The position numbers and the translations under genes were made by a program. Positions 33,182-45,714 of a DNA stretch of 55,695 nt are shown here, piece after piece. The stretch is taken from assembly GCA_964483725.1 (NCBI GenBank), contig CAZACQ010000004.1, positions 1 to 55,695 on the forward strand, written 5' to 3'. Under the pieces are notes generated by a model. That model was not told the origin of the DNA, did no database searches, and worked only from the letters and a program-made list of their open reading frames with translations. Origin of the DNA: CAZACQ01 sp964483725. GTDB lineage: Bacteria > Patescibacteriota > Gracilibacteria > Absconditabacterales > Absconditicoccaceae. How positions within the stretch are numbered: the first letter of the stretch is position 1; each line of letters begins with the position of its first letter.

Positions 33182-35434
33182 TTAAAATTTCAATCTCAAA
33201 GAGTTCAAAACAACACTAATACTAGATAAAGCCATAGCCAGTCAAGCAAACAAAGGATTTAGTATCACTCACCATATTGGATAAATAACTCCTGCTGCTA
33301 CTGGTATCAAAATAATATTGTACAAAAATGCCCAGAAAAAGTTTTGATAAATCACTCTAAGAGTTTTCTTACCATCTTCAAAAAGCTTTTTAATTTTTCA
33401 TACATTATTTCACAAAAGTACAATATCTCCACTTGTCAAAGCTATATCACTTCAGCTTCACATAGCCACACCTATATCTGCCAAAGTCAAACTTGGACTA
33501 TCATTTATACCATCACCCACCATCATTACTTTTTTTCATTCTTTTTGAAGCTTTGCAATTTTATCATATTTTTGATCTGGAAGCATTTTTGAGTATGCAA
33601 AATCTACTCACAATCTATCAGCCACATTTTGCACCACTTCATCATTGTCTCATGAAGCAATCCAAGTCTTAATTCACTTTGATTTTACAAATTCTATAAG
33701 TTCCTTACTTTGTTCATTTATCTTGTCTTCCAATACTATCAAAGATTCTATATCATCATCATAAGCAAATGCAACTACAGTTCTTCATCAATTTCTCAAA
33801 TTATATGCATCTTGTCAAACATCTATACCAGATTCTTCCAAAAACTCTAAGTTCCCAAGCAAAACTTCTTTTCAATCATACTTAGCTTTAATACCCCTAC
33901 CTTGAATATTTTCAAACTCATCTAACTTTCAACTTTCACCTTTCACCTTTAACACTTCACTTTTCAAGTTTCAATCTTCTTCTATAAATTTTACAATACT
34001 TTCTGCTATTGGATGGGTAGATTTTTTTTCTAAAGCATATACTAAAGAAACTACTTTTTGCTTTTCTAGTTTCTTTCAAGTATATTTAAAGTCTGTCACT
34101 TCAAACTTTCACTCTGTCAAAGTTCATGTTTTATCAAAAACAATATCTGTAATATTTCACAAATTTTCAAAAACATCTGGAGTTTTCACAAGTATTCCAT
34201 TACTAGCTGTTTTTCAAAGTCATACAGTAATTGCTGTAGGAGTAGCAAGTCATATAGCACAAGGACAAGCAATCACAAGTACACTTATAGATGTAAGTAA
34301 AGCATAATTAAACTGAGGCTGAGGTCATCAAAGCATCCATACAATAAATGTAATAACAGCTATCACCAATACCAAAGGCACAAAATAAGAACTTATCAAA
34401 TCAGCCAAATTTTGTATAGAAGGCTTTTTTCATTGTGCTTGTTGTATAAGCTTGATTATATTATCAAGTACCGAGTTTCATGGGCTTGTATTTATCTGAG
34501 CTTTTATATATCCATTGGTATTTATACTTCCTGCATAAATATTATGATTTTTGCTCTTGTGAATAGGCATACTTTCTCAAGTAATAGCAGACTCATCAAA
34601 ACTTCACTCTCACTCAATTATTTGAGAATCTGCCGGCACTTTTTCACCAGGTTTTATTACAACAATATCAGATTTTTGCAGTTCTTTTGCCTCTATTTGA
34701 ATTTCTTTTCAATCTCTAACAACTATTGCTTTCTTTTCTTGCAAAGACAAAAGTTTATTAACAGCTCACTTAGTTGATTTTTTGGCTTTTTCTTCAAGAT
34801 ATTTACCTGTGATAATAAATGCGGCTATACCAGCTGCTGCTTCAAAATATACTGGCAATTCATCTGTAATTTCCAAGAAAAATCAAGGGAAAAGTATACC
34901 TGCAATAGAGACCAAAAAAGCAGCCAAAGTTCATATTCCTACCAACACATTCATATTGAACACTCACCTAATAAGAGAAAAAAAGCAAGATTTGTAAATA
35001 TAAAACCCAGACCAAAACATAACTATAGCAGTCAAAACAAACTGTATACTATAATTGGCCCATAATGGAACTTGTCTTACAAATTCTTCTACTCATGGAA
35101 TATGCAATCACATAGCCAAAAACACAACAACTACAGTAAGTATCAAAGCAACAACTACTTTTTTGAAAAACAAATCAAGCTGTTTTTTCTCTTCATCATC
35201 AGATACTAACTTATCTTCATAATCAAAAGCTTCTTTCATGCTATATCACATATCCTCTACAAGATTTTGAATTTCTTCAACAGATATTGTATTTTCATCA
35301 TATTCTATCTGCATAGATTCATTAGCATAACTTACAAAGACTTTGTTAATTCAATCTTTCTTGGACAACCTATTTTGAAGTGCTGTTGCACATCCTGCAC
35401 AAGACATTCATTTTATTTTGTATTCAGCTTTCAT
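33182..35434 (-). CDS. copA: Copper-transporting P1B-type ATPase
   Basis: 750 residues. It pumps Cu(I) across the membrane. An N-terminal HMA domain has GMSCAGC at residues 9-15. Eight helices are visible, with the ion-channel motif CPC in VLVIACPCAIGLATPTA. DKTGTLTEG holds the phosphorylated Asp, followed by the nucleotide domain with the THPIAESI (HP) motif and MMVGDGINDSPSLTLADIG. The C-terminal helices contain NPLFAGLAMALSSISVVLNS with the Asn and Met-Ser-Ser signature of Cu(I) pumps. It follows the HMA-DsbD-like gene across an inverted repeat. Confidence 0.95.
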
Positions 35435-35460
35435 GAATCAAAGTTTACATAATTTAAAAG

Positions 35461-35535
35461 ATTCAAGGCCGGCCTTAAATTATATAAAACCCAAGTAAGA
35501 ACTATTTTTTAAGTAGGTTAAGGCCGGCCTTGAAT
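35461..35535. repeat. 18-bp GC-rich inverted repeat, each arm itself palindromic
   Basis: Arms ATTCAAGGCCGGCCTTAA (35461-35478) and TTAAGGCCGGCCTTGAAT (35518-35535) are perfect reverse complements around 39 bases of AT-rich DNA. Each contains the palindrome AAGGCCGGCCTT. It lies between copA and the HMA-DsbD-like gene, touching the latter's stop codon. The same palindrome occurs at 50930-50941. It may be a small mobile (MITE-like) repeat, a protein-binding site or a strong RNA hairpin. Confidence 0.85.
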
Positions 35536-36818
35536 TAATCAATAATTTCAACAGAATAAAGATCATCATCAAATATATCTGCTTGAATTATTTCATCAGC
35601 TGATATAACTTCAGGATCATATTCAACATCTGCGGTTTCAGTTCTCAAATCAACATTCACTGATTCTACTCCATCCAAAGAGCCTATACTAGACTCTATT
35701 CTCATTACACATGATATACAAAACATACCATCTATTGCAAGTTTCAAAGACTCATACTCAGAATCATAATCTTGTTCTTCAGCAGCTGCAGAAGTTTCAA
35801 AAGATATAGATGAACTCAAAGTAGTATATCAAACAGTAAAGTTGTAAGCTCATATAGCTACCAAAAACACAGCTATTACTCTAAAAACTACTTGACCAAA
35901 AGCTCATTTCAAGAAACTAGATATACTTCCAAATCAAAGCAAAGGAATCATAGACCCAAGGGCAAAAGATAACATCACCAAAGATCACTGCCAAAAACTA
36001 CCTGTAGTAACAGCAAATAACTGTGCTGCCATACTAAAACCACAAGGCACAAAAAATGTTGCTCATCAGATACCAGTTGCATAAAACTTTTCTCATAAAT
36101 TTTCAGTCTTGCTTCTTAGTTTCTTAAAAAGGAAACTAGGCATTGCAATACTATAAGCACTTAATTTGGGAGATACTCAACTAAGATTTATTCATATTTG
36201 AAGTATTATCAATCAAATAATTATATATATTATGGAGTATGTAAGGTTTGTAAATCATATTACAGATCATAAAACTCATAGCAAACCACCCAATATAGCA
36301 AAACTTAAAAGCCTTCAAATATGGAAAAATGCCTGTAATTTAAAGTTTCATCTGCCTCAATGATCTTTGGACCATTTTGCTCACAAAGACAAAACTAATC
36401 CTCATACCAATGCGGCACAAGTTGAAACTCATGCTATTAATCATACAAAAAACCATCATCCAAAATTAGCTGCAGATGTTGTATTTATACTATTTGCAAA
36501 ATTCAAATATCCTGTTTGGTACAAAAATATATATCAAAGCAAAAGTAAAACAATTCATACAAGAATATCCCTATAAACTTCTATCTTATTTGTAAGTAAA
36601 GAAGGATTTTCATATCAAATATCATATCATAATCTTTTTAATTCATCTTTAATAATATTTTCATCAGGTTTTTGTCATTTGTAGTATACTATAGCTTTTT
36701 TCTTGGAAAGGCTAACCTCTACTTTTTCAACATTTTTAATTTCTTCAATACTATCTTGTACATTTATTACACAAGATTTACAATACATTCATTTTATTGG
36801 CAGTTCTAACTTTTTCAT
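35535..36818 (-). CDS. HMA - DsbD/CcdA-like membrane domain - HMA fusion
   Basis: 427 residues. N-terminal heavy-metal domain with GMYCKSCV (about residue 10), then six or more helices of the DsbD_2/SafE type carrying two Cys: GVSTCAALVGG and FFVPCGFSMAA, the pair used for thiol-electron transfer or metal handling in that family. A C-terminal HMA domain with GMFCISCVMRIE follows an acidic linker. Such proteins are linked with Cu delivery to oxidases. It sits next to copA and the small Cys/His protein. Confidence 0.88.
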
Positions 36819-36836
36819 TTTTTATTTTTAGAGAAC

Positions 36837-36950
36837 TAAAATAGTTTTTAATAACAAAAAAATACTTAGTTTAATAAAGCCATAAAGTTTATAGTAAACC
36901 AAAAAATCAACTATAAAGTAAGCTTTTACTAAGTATTTCAAACTATTTTA
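36837..36950. repeat. Nested AT-rich inverted repeat
   Basis: Outer arms TAAAATAGTTT (36837-36847) and AAACTATTTTA (36940-36950), middle arms AAATACTTAGT (36860-36870) and ACTAAGTATTT (36928-36938), inner arms TTTATAGT (36888-36895) and ACTATAAA (36910-36917) are all in register around one centre. It fills the gap between the HMA-DsbD-like gene and the Cys/His protein and overlaps the latter's stop. Possible long hairpin terminator, structured RNA or decayed MITE. Confidence 0.7.
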
Positions 36951-37322
36951 ATTCAACATCAAAACTATACCAACCATGTCGGCAAATGAAAATGTCTTGT
37001 TTGCAGTAATTTTAGGAGGATCTTTGTTCAGAAAAGATTTTTGTTCTAAGTTTTCTAATTGTACAAAATCAAGATAAGTTTGTTCGGAAAATTTAGGATC
37101 AGGAATATCCTCTTCAGTGTTATCTTTTCAATAATCACTAATTTCAGTTACACAGTCTATATGATCGTCATGAGCCTCAACTTCATGCATATCACATGAG
37201 TCTTTTTCCAGATTATATTCAACAATAGAATGGATAGAACTATCCATAAAACTAGTATTTGCAAAAGAAAATACTCAAAACATATATACAAACATAGAAA
37301 CAAAAGCAAAAAGCTTTTTCAT
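36948..37322 (-). CDS. Small secreted protein with Cys/His cluster
   Basis: 124 residues. A signal peptide ends near residue 20 (MKKLFAFVSMFVYMFGVFSFA). The acidic mature part has a compact run CDMHEVEAHDDHIDC, two Cys, three His and Met, that could bind copper or zinc. The C-terminus DMVGIVLMLN may be a short hydrophobic anchor. No family recognised; a periplasmic or surface metal carrier is inferred from its place upstream of the copA region. Confidence 0.7.
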
Positions 37323-37408
37323 ATATTATTTTTATTTTATATAAATATATTATTTTTGAAGTATAATTATTTTTTTGATAAAATGCAAATGTAAATTAAA
37401 CACACAAA

Positions 37409-38629
37409 CTAAGGCTGCAATATCTCCTCAGTTTCTCAGTCTATACTAATTTCTACAGAATCTATACTATCAAATTGAGTAAGTGTTTTTTCTATTTGAG
37501 ATTTTATTCACATTACCATAGCAGACCCACCATCTGGTTCAAGGTCAGCAGAAAAATCAACTTTCGCAACTCAGTCTTGTATATCAAATGATTGAATTCT
37601 AGTATTTTCATCTATTGTTGTTGAATATCACTCTTCTTGCTCTTCTTCACTAAGTCAGTCCAACAAAGCCTGCAATGTTGAATGCTCAAGTCAAAGTTGA
37701 GGATAAATTGTTCTTGATAAAGCAACAGTTTCTTCCATACCATCCACAACTTGCATAAAATAAACTTCCACAGTTTCTAAATTATCTTCTATGATATCTT
37801 CAGAAACTTCAGTTAGTTTTGTAAGATTATCTCATGAATAATCTATTTCCCATTCAATATATTCCAAATCATCAGTGATAAAAGAAGTTTGAAATCTTAA
37901 AGTTTCACCATCTTCTCACCAAGACAAGTCTCAAAATTCTGGCATAAACTGCCCTTCTTCAACAATCAAGTTATCAGGATCCAAATGAGGAAGTATATCT
38001 TCTTCAGATAGTTCAAAAGATTTTTCCATATTTTCCAAGTCAACTACAGTCATAAAGTCTCAAGCAGCTCTACCAGTTGATTGAACAAATCACAAATAAG
38101 TATTGTCTTCATTTGAAGCAAATCATCATATACTTCATCTAATAGGCTCCATCAAAATATCAAATTCTCAACTTGGAATATCAACAATTCCTACAAAACT
38201 TGTATAACTTGCAACTGCATAATCATGCACTGAGAAAAATATCTTATCTTTATTTATCTTAAGATTATCATCAAAGAATGTAAAAGAACCAGCTTGGATA
38301 TCCCTCATTCAAACTTGAGGAGTCTCATCAAAATTATCCCAGTTCTCTTCTGACCATTCATTAACATCATCTATACTAAAGTTTAGTACATGGTTATCAT
38401 CATTGTCATAAACATCAAAACTAACTGCATCAATACCTTCTCAGTCATATTCATAATAATAACTAATATCTTCTTCTCAGTTTGAATAATCATTCTCTTC
38501 TTCATCATAATCTTCTCAATTAATTTCTTCATCTTGTCAGTTATCTATATCTTCTATAGTTTCAGTATCTAAACATCCAGATAAAATAAGAGAAGATATT
38601 AAAAATAGTATTAGCAATAATTGTTTCAT
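37409..38629 (-). CDS. Lipoprotein with C-terminal GerMN domain
   Basis: 406 residues. Lipobox LILSGC gives lipidation at Cys19. A central beta-rich domain (about 60-270) of unknown type is followed by a GerMN (sporulation/germination) domain: VEVYFMQVVDG, ALSRTIYP, LQALLDGLSEEEQEEG and IQSFDIQDGVAKVDFSADL. GerMN domains occur in envelope lipoproteins also outside sporeformers. It is anchored on the outer side of the cytoplasmic membrane. Confidence 0.85.
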
Positions 38630-38700
38630 TATTCTTAATTTAAAGTTTAAAATCGTTTTGTAATATATATTACGAATTTATATTAAAATAATCACAAAAA

Positions 38701-41400
38701 TTATACTATAAAATTAGCAATTTTTCCTGGAATATAAATAAGCTTTTTATATCAATCCGATATATATCACATTATTTTTTTGTCTTCTTGTATCATATCC
38801 AAAAACTCCTCCTCATTAGCATCTTTTGAGATATCTATTGTAGATCTAAGTTTTCAATTAACCTGAACCGCCAAAGTAATAGTATCGTTCTCAAGCTTTC
38901 ATGGGTCATATTCAGGCCAAGTAGAGTTTTGGAAAATACTAGGTTTATTTCAAATCTTTTCCCACAATTCCTCAGATGTATGTGGAGCAAAAGGAGCCAA
39001 AATTATCAAAAACTTTTCTATCCACTCTTTTACCAAACTTTCATCATTTGGACATCATGTATTTGCCAATATCATCATTTGAGCTATAGCAGTATTGAAT
39101 TTATATGATTGAATATCCTCTCATACCTTCTTGATAGTTTTATTTAGTTCAATCATTTTTTCTTCATCACTAGCTTCTCACTTAGTATCTGTTTTAGAAT
39201 TTCAATTTTCAACTATCTTATATATTTTATCCAAAAATCTTTTACAACCAACAATACCTTTGGTATCCCAAGGAGCCGCGTCCCTAAAATCTCACATATA
39301 CATTTCATAAAGCCTAAATGTATCTGCTCAATATTCAGCAATTACATCATCAGGGTTTTCTACATTTTTCAAACTTTTACTCATTTTAGAAATAACTTTT
39401 TGAACTTCTTCTCAAGTTTCTTTATGAAAATATTTTCAGTCTTTTTCATCTACTTCATCTACAGCCACCAATCATCAGTTTGACCTTTGATAAGCATAAG
39501 CTTGCACAAGTCATTGGTTTACTAGTTTTTTGAAAGGCTCATCATAGTTTACTACATTTATATCATACAAAAATTTATGCCAAAATCTAGCATACAATAA
39601 GTGCAAAACTGCATGCTCTACTCCACCTACATAAGAATCCACTTGATTCCAATAATCCAAAGCTTCTTTGGATGCCAAGTTTTCATTGTTGTCAGGATCC
39701 ATATATCTTAGATAATACCAACAAGATCATCACCATTGTGGCATAGTATTTGTTTCTCTTTCTCACTCAAGATTTTCTGCAAGTTTAACATTTAGAAATT
39801 CTTCTACATTTGCCAAAGGAGAACGACCATCATCAGAAGGCTCATATCTTTCTACCTGAGGAAGCTCCAAAGGAAGATTATAATCACAAACTATATCTGA
39901 ATAAAGTCATGAATATATAGGAGAATAGATTTCTTTATTTATTACCAAGTATTTTTCTTCTCAGTTTGAACAAAGATTTCTAGGGTCAGAATTTTCTCAA
40001 GCAGGCTTTTTCAAAACATAAGCTTTATTATCCTCTGCTTCAGATAAGTCTCTAATACGATCCAAAGATTTCACATCTTCTTTTGATAAATGTATCAAAG
40101 GAATAGGTTCTCACCAATATCTTTGCCTAGAAAAAAGCCAATCTCTTAGTTTGTAGTTTACTTTTTTGTGACCAAATCATTCTTTTTCTGCATAGTCAGT
40201 AAGTTTTTCTCTAGCTTCTTTACTTGTAAATCAGTCAAAATCTCATGAATTCATAAGAATTCAGTCTTGAGCATAAGCTGAATCATAAGAAATATTGCTT
40301 TCTTTATTATTGATAACATAACTTATTCACAACTCATACTTTTTTGCAAATTCAAAATCTCTTTCATCATGAGCAGGCACTGCCATTACCGCACCTGTAC
40401 CATAGTTTCATAAAACATAATCTCAAATCCACAAAGGAACTCTTTCATTATTGAAAGGGTTTATTACATAGTTTCATGTAAAAACTCAAGTTTTTTCTTT
40501 GGCTTCTGTTCTATCAAGATCAGCCTTGTTTGTTGAATCATTTATATATTTTTCACAATTTTGCTTTTGGTTTTCATCAATAAACTTATGAACTTCAGGA
40601 TGATCTGGAGCAACAACAGCATAAGTCATACCAAAAACAGTATCTATTCTGGTAGTATACACACTTATGTTCCCCAAAGATTTGTAGTCATCATTTACTA
40701 CATTCATTTCAAACTCACAACCTTCAGATCTTCAAATCCAGTTTTTTTGCATTTGCTTGATACTATCAGGCCAATCCAATTTGTCTACATCATCAGAAAG
40801 TCTGTCAGCATATTTTGTAATTGCCAAAACCCACTGTCTTAGTTTTTTCTTTTCTACAGAATTACCACATCTTTCATGTGTTCAGTCATTCAGAACTTCT
40901 TCATTAGCCAATCATGTTTTACAATGAGGACAATAATTTATTGGTAAATCTTGCTCATAAGCCAAACCATTTTCAAACATTTTCAAAAATATCCATTGTG
41001 TCCATTTGTAATATTTTGGATCAGTAGTATCTATTTCTCTATCCCAATCATATGAAATTCAAAGCTGAGAAATTTGTTCTTTATATCTTTGTATATTTTC
41101 ATCAGTAATTTTTCTAGGATGAATACCTGTTTTGATAGCATAGTTTTCAGCAGGCAGACCAAAAGCATCCCATCACATTGGGTGCAATACATTGTATCAT
41201 TGTAGTTTTTTTAGTCTTGCAAGAATATCATTACCCAGGTATCATTTTGGATGTCCCACATGCAAACCAGCTCCTGAAGGATAAGGGAACATATCCAATG
41301 CATAAAATTTAGCCTTTCAATAATCGTTTTCAGTTTTATTGACTTTATTTTCTTCCCAGTACTTTTGCCATTTTTTATCTATTTTGCTATGATCATACAT
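38701..41400 (-). CDS. leuS: Leucyl-tRNA synthetase
   Basis: 899 residues, full length. Charges tRNA-Leu. The HIGH-type motif is in MFPYPSGAGLHVGHPKGY, and the KMSKS motif is in ISKMSKSLKNV. The CP1 editing domain is present (VYTTRIDTVFGMTYAVVAP, GTGAVMAVPAHDERDFEF). The zinc-type insert CPHC and the anticodon-binding C-terminus are complete. It is divergent from ligA. Confidence 0.97.
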
Positions 41401-41460
41401 AATTATGAAAAGTTTAAAGTTATAAATAGCTATCCAAGTTCATATTATTGATTTACTAAT

Positions 41461-41512
41461 ATTTTTCAAGCAGTTTAAGTTTATATGAATTTTTTTTATA
41501 AGCTTGAAAAAT
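41461..41512. repeat. Inverted repeat in the leuS-ligA divergent promoter region
   Basis: ATTTTTCAAGC (41461-41471) and GCTTGAAAAAT (41502-41512) are perfect 11-bp reverse complements with a 30-base loop, between two divergent starts. It could be an operator or a structured 5' leader. No regulator is known. Confidence 0.5.
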
Positions 41513-41563
41513 AAATCAACATTAATATAAATTGAATAATTATTTTATTAGTAATTTAATTTT

Positions 41564-43732
41564 ATGATAAATGATAAGCTAGAAAAATTGACCCAAAAAT
41601 ACTTATATATAAGTACTACTAAAGATTTGAACAATAATGATTATAAAAATTTAATTGAATTATTAATCTACCATAACAAACTGTATTATGTATATTCATC
41701 CCCAAGCATATCTGATTATCAATATGATATGCTTTTTGAATTACTCAAAAATTATGAAGAAATAAATCCAGAAGAAATTTCACAAAATAGCCCTAGTCAA
41801 AGATTAGCCTGACAAATACAAGAAGATTTCGATTCATACGAACATAAGGTCCCACTACTAAGTCTTGAAAACTCATATGATGAAAAAAAATTATATGAAC
41901 GAAATGAATTTATTTCCAAAAGATTGGAAAATTATACATATTCATTAGAACCTAAATTTGATGGAATAAGCATAGAACTAATTTATAAAAATTGAGTTTT
42001 TGATAAAGCAATAACAAGATGAGATTGAAATCAATGAGAAGATATTAGTGAAAATGTTAAAACTATATCAACTGTTCCTCTAAAACTAGAAAATGCCCAA
42101 GACATAAAAGAAATATCTCTTAGATGAGAAATTGTAATACCAAAATCATCATTTAATAAATTAAACAAAGAAAGACAAGAAGAATGATTTAGTAGTTTTG
42201 CTAACCCAAGAAATGCAGCTAGCTGAACATTAAGACAACTTGACCCTCAAGTGGTAGCAAATAGAAAATTAGTATGTTTTGTATATGATATATTATATAT
42301 AAACTGAAATGATGATTTAATGAATCAAATATCAGAACAAAAAGACTTATTTAATATCTTAGAAAGCTTATGATTCAATATATATTCTTGGAATAAAAGT
42401 GCTAAAAATATAGATGAAGTTGCAAAAATATGTACAGATGAAAAGACAAAAGAATGGTTTGAAAATCAAAATATAGAATTTGATTGAATAGTAATTAAAA
42501 TTAACCCTATATCTCTAAGAGAAAAAATTTGAAGCACAAATCATCATCCAAGATGGGCAATAGCATACAAATTCCCTGCAAAACAAATAGCTACTAAGAT
42601 AAAAAATGTAGAATTAAATGTATCTCGTACAGGTTCTATAAATCCAACAGCAATTTTGGAGACAGTAAATCTATCATGAGTAAACATTTCTAGAGCTACT
42701 TTGCACAACTGGGATTTTATAAAAGAAAAAGATATAAAACTTGGAGACTGGGTAATGATACAAAGAAGCTGAGAAGTAATACCATATATAGTTTCTGTAA
42801 TTAAAGAGAAAAGAAAATGAAATGAAAAAGACATAAATACACCTTCAAACTGTCCTGTATGCAATTCAGAAGTAATCAAGATAGAATGAGATGTTAATTA
42901 CTACTGTAGTAACATCAACTGCCCTTCTGTAATTAAAGAAAAAATCATACACTTTGTAAGCAAAGACTGTATGGATATAGACGGATTTTGAGAGAAGTTT
43001 GTAGATATGCTTGTGGAATCAGAAATAATAAAACACTATTCTGACCTATATTCATTAAAAGACAAATTGGTATATCTAAAATCATTACCATTAATGTGAG
43101 AAAAAAGAGTAAATGAATTAATTTCAAATATAGAAAATAGTAAAAACAAAAGCCTACGAAGATTAATTAATTCTTTATGAATTAAATTTATAGGTAAAAA
43201 AACTGCAAAAATACTTCAAGATGAAATATTTAATGAAATTTGAAAAGATAAAATAAAAAATTTTGATTCAAATGATTTAGTATATTATCTTAGTAATGAT
43301 GAATTTTTGAGACAAATTCATTGAATCTGAGAAAAAATCATAGAAAGTTTGGAACAAACATTTAAAAATAATGAAAACTTAAAAATACTAAAAGAACTAG
43401 AAGAAGCATGAATAGTATTTAATAATTTTGAGCAAAGACAATCAAACTCACAACTAAGTTGATTAAAATTTAGTATAACTTGATCTTTTGATATAAAAAG
43501 AGATAAAATAATAGAAACATTAGAGAAATATTGAGCTGAATTTGACAGCCAAATTAATAAAAGTACAAATTTTTTATTATTATGAAAATGATGATGATCT
43601 AAGCTGGAAAAAGCTAAATCATTCTGAATTAAAATATATGAAATTGAAGAACTATTAAATAACTACAATTTCCTAAAAAATGATTTAAAAATAGAAAACA
43701 AAAAACCCCAACAAGAGGGGCTTTTTGGATAG
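41564..43732 (+). CDS. ligA: NAD+-dependent DNA ligase
   Basis: 722 residues. It seals nicks using NAD+. The N-terminal Ia domain includes YHNKLYYVYSSPSISDYQYD; the adenylated Lys is K131 in EPKFDG. The OB fold, zinc finger CPVC...YYCSNINCP, helix-hairpin-helix repeats (GIGEKIIESL) and C-terminal BRCT (SGLKFSITGSF) are all present. The final codons (43700-43730) coincide with a C4/G4 hairpin. Two CGA codons (41900, 43157) are at positions where Trp also fits. Confidence 0.97.
43701..43725 (+). terminator. Probable terminator within the end of ligA
   Basis: A CCCC/GGGG stem with a 7-base loop, followed by CTTTTT, lies within the last codons of ligA and precedes the TAG by a few bases. It is short but GC-rich against the background and faces a convergent gene. 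Confidence 0.5.
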
Positions 43733-43766
43733 TTTATTAGCTATTTAATCAATCATATTTTAAAAT

Positions 43767-45386
43767 CTATTTTTCTTCATCTTTATTCTCATCAGATTCT
43801 TTAGTCTCCTCTTCCTCTGATTTATTTCTAATAAATTCTCAAATAGTTTCTATAAAACCATTATCAAATTCTTGTGATTCAATATTTTCAAAATATTCCA
43901 CTGCTGAGCTATTAGAACCAGATATAGCTGTTTCCAAGAATTCATTAAATTCTTCTTCTTTTCATTCTTTTATATTTCAATTTTCATCTACTATACTTGA
44001 AAGATAGTCATTCAAAGATGACAAAGTTTCTCTACCAAAAACTCAATCATCAGTTTCCATATCCAAATCAGATAATGCTTTGGAAAGATCTCAATCAAAT
44101 ATTTCTTGATATACAGATATATCATTCAAATCAGATTCTACTCATTCATCCAAAACATCTCAAAAAAGTTCATTAATAGTACTTGGTCATAACAATCAAT
44201 TTGAATCTGATATATCATCATTTGATTTTTGGTAATCAGACAATACAGTCATTATTGATTCCCAAGATAATTCATCACTTTCTAAATCACCCCAGTCTTC
44301 TGTTCATTCAGCTTCTAATTCTATAAGAGAGTCTATAATATCAGACTTTCAAATATTTTCAGAATCATCAGATATAAATGTATTTACCTTATCCAAGTAT
44401 GAGTCATTATAAGACTCCATATCCTCTTTTGACATTTCAGAACTATCAACTGATCCAAACCTCTCTACAAATAATGATACGGTTGTGAATATTTTTCAAG
44501 GTATTGAATCAGGTCATTTTTCAGACCAAATATAATCAATAGCTTCTGAAAGTGACATATCTGATAGCACTTCTTGTAAATCTTCATCAGACTCAATATC
44601 TTCTGAAGAATCATCTTCAAATTCAAAACCTGAATTTTCACTTATCCAATCAAGCAATTCTTGCCTATTATTAATATCATCTGCAAATATTGTGTAAGTT
44701 TCTCAAGAATCATGGTCATTAAATTCATATTTATCTTCATTTTCATCATAAGACAATTCACCTCGCTCAGGAAGATCAAATTCACTATTAATTTGATTAA
44801 CAATATCAGAAGGAGAATCCTGAACTGTTTCATTTTCTTCAGTTCAAGTTCATTCTTCAAGACCTTCTTGTGTTCATTGTGATCACATTTCAAGATCTCA
44901 TTGAGAAGATTCACCTCATTCAGCAGATTCATCTCATTCAGCAGGCTGTTCTCAATCAATAGAATTATCAGGATTTTCAGACTGATTATAATGAGATTTA
45001 ATCCTATCTATTATTTCATCAATATCTTTTCAGTCCTTTTTCGCCTCCCAAAGATCATAAATATCTCTTGTCTGAGGACCAAAATGAGAATCTAATTGTA
45101 TATTACTTGGATCATCCATCACCAAATATGCATAAGTTTGTAACACTAATGCATCATTATTATTATAATCAGTTCAAGATTCAGGAATATCTATATCCTT
45201 AAAATAATTATTGAAACTTCACTCTAAATTATTAAATATATCTTGTCTATTTTCTAAATTAGATAAAACATCTCTAAGCTCATTAATTTCACTTGAATCT
45301 AGCTCGTCTAAACTATTTAATAATTCTGATCAATCACTAGGGCTATCTATACTTTCAAATTGATCTTTAATTTCAGGGTTTGACAT
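43767..45386 (-). CDS. Large acidic protein with peptidoglycan-binding-like motifs
   Basis: 539 residues, very rich in Asp, Glu and Ser, no signal peptide. The first 150 residues include LDSHFGPQTRDIYDLWEAK, which resembles the DGxFGPxT motif of PG_binding_1 domains; similar words recur near the C-terminus (LLGPSTINELF and GVFGRETLSSL). In between is a low-complexity Gly/Glu linker (about 145-190, glycines mostly TGA) with repeats of the GDESAEGGESS kind. Function unknown. It forms a unit with the two genes upstream of it. Confidence 0.7.
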
Positions 45387-45401
45387 TTTTTTATTTTAAT
45401 T

Positions 45402-45692
45402 CTAAATTGAATCTAATTTAGTCAACAATTCATCTGCTTCTTTGTCATCAATTTCTTTTTGTTTTAGTTCTTTTTTTCTAAGGTCTTGGATTATCGAAAG
45501 GTATTCAAGCATTTGTTCTTTTTCTCATTGTGTTTTTGCTTGATCTATAGCTGATTTGATTGTAGAAATTATTCAATCCAAAACTTCATCAGAAATTTCA
45601 GTATTTCTGATCAACAATTTAATACCATTGGCTGGAGGCCAGGTATCTGACAATTTATCCAAAACTTTTGATAATACAGCTTTTTTTGACAT
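45402..45692 (-). CDS. Small helical protein, 96 aa
   Basis: 96 residues, probably two or three helices with a coiled-coil-like second half (KKELKQKEIDDKEADELL). No family recognised. It is 15 bases upstream of the acidic 539-aa gene and 22 bases after the 188-aa gene, all on the minus strand, so the three likely form one operon. Confidence 0.7.
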
Positions 45693-45714
45693 AATAAAAT
45701 TTTATTTTTAAATT

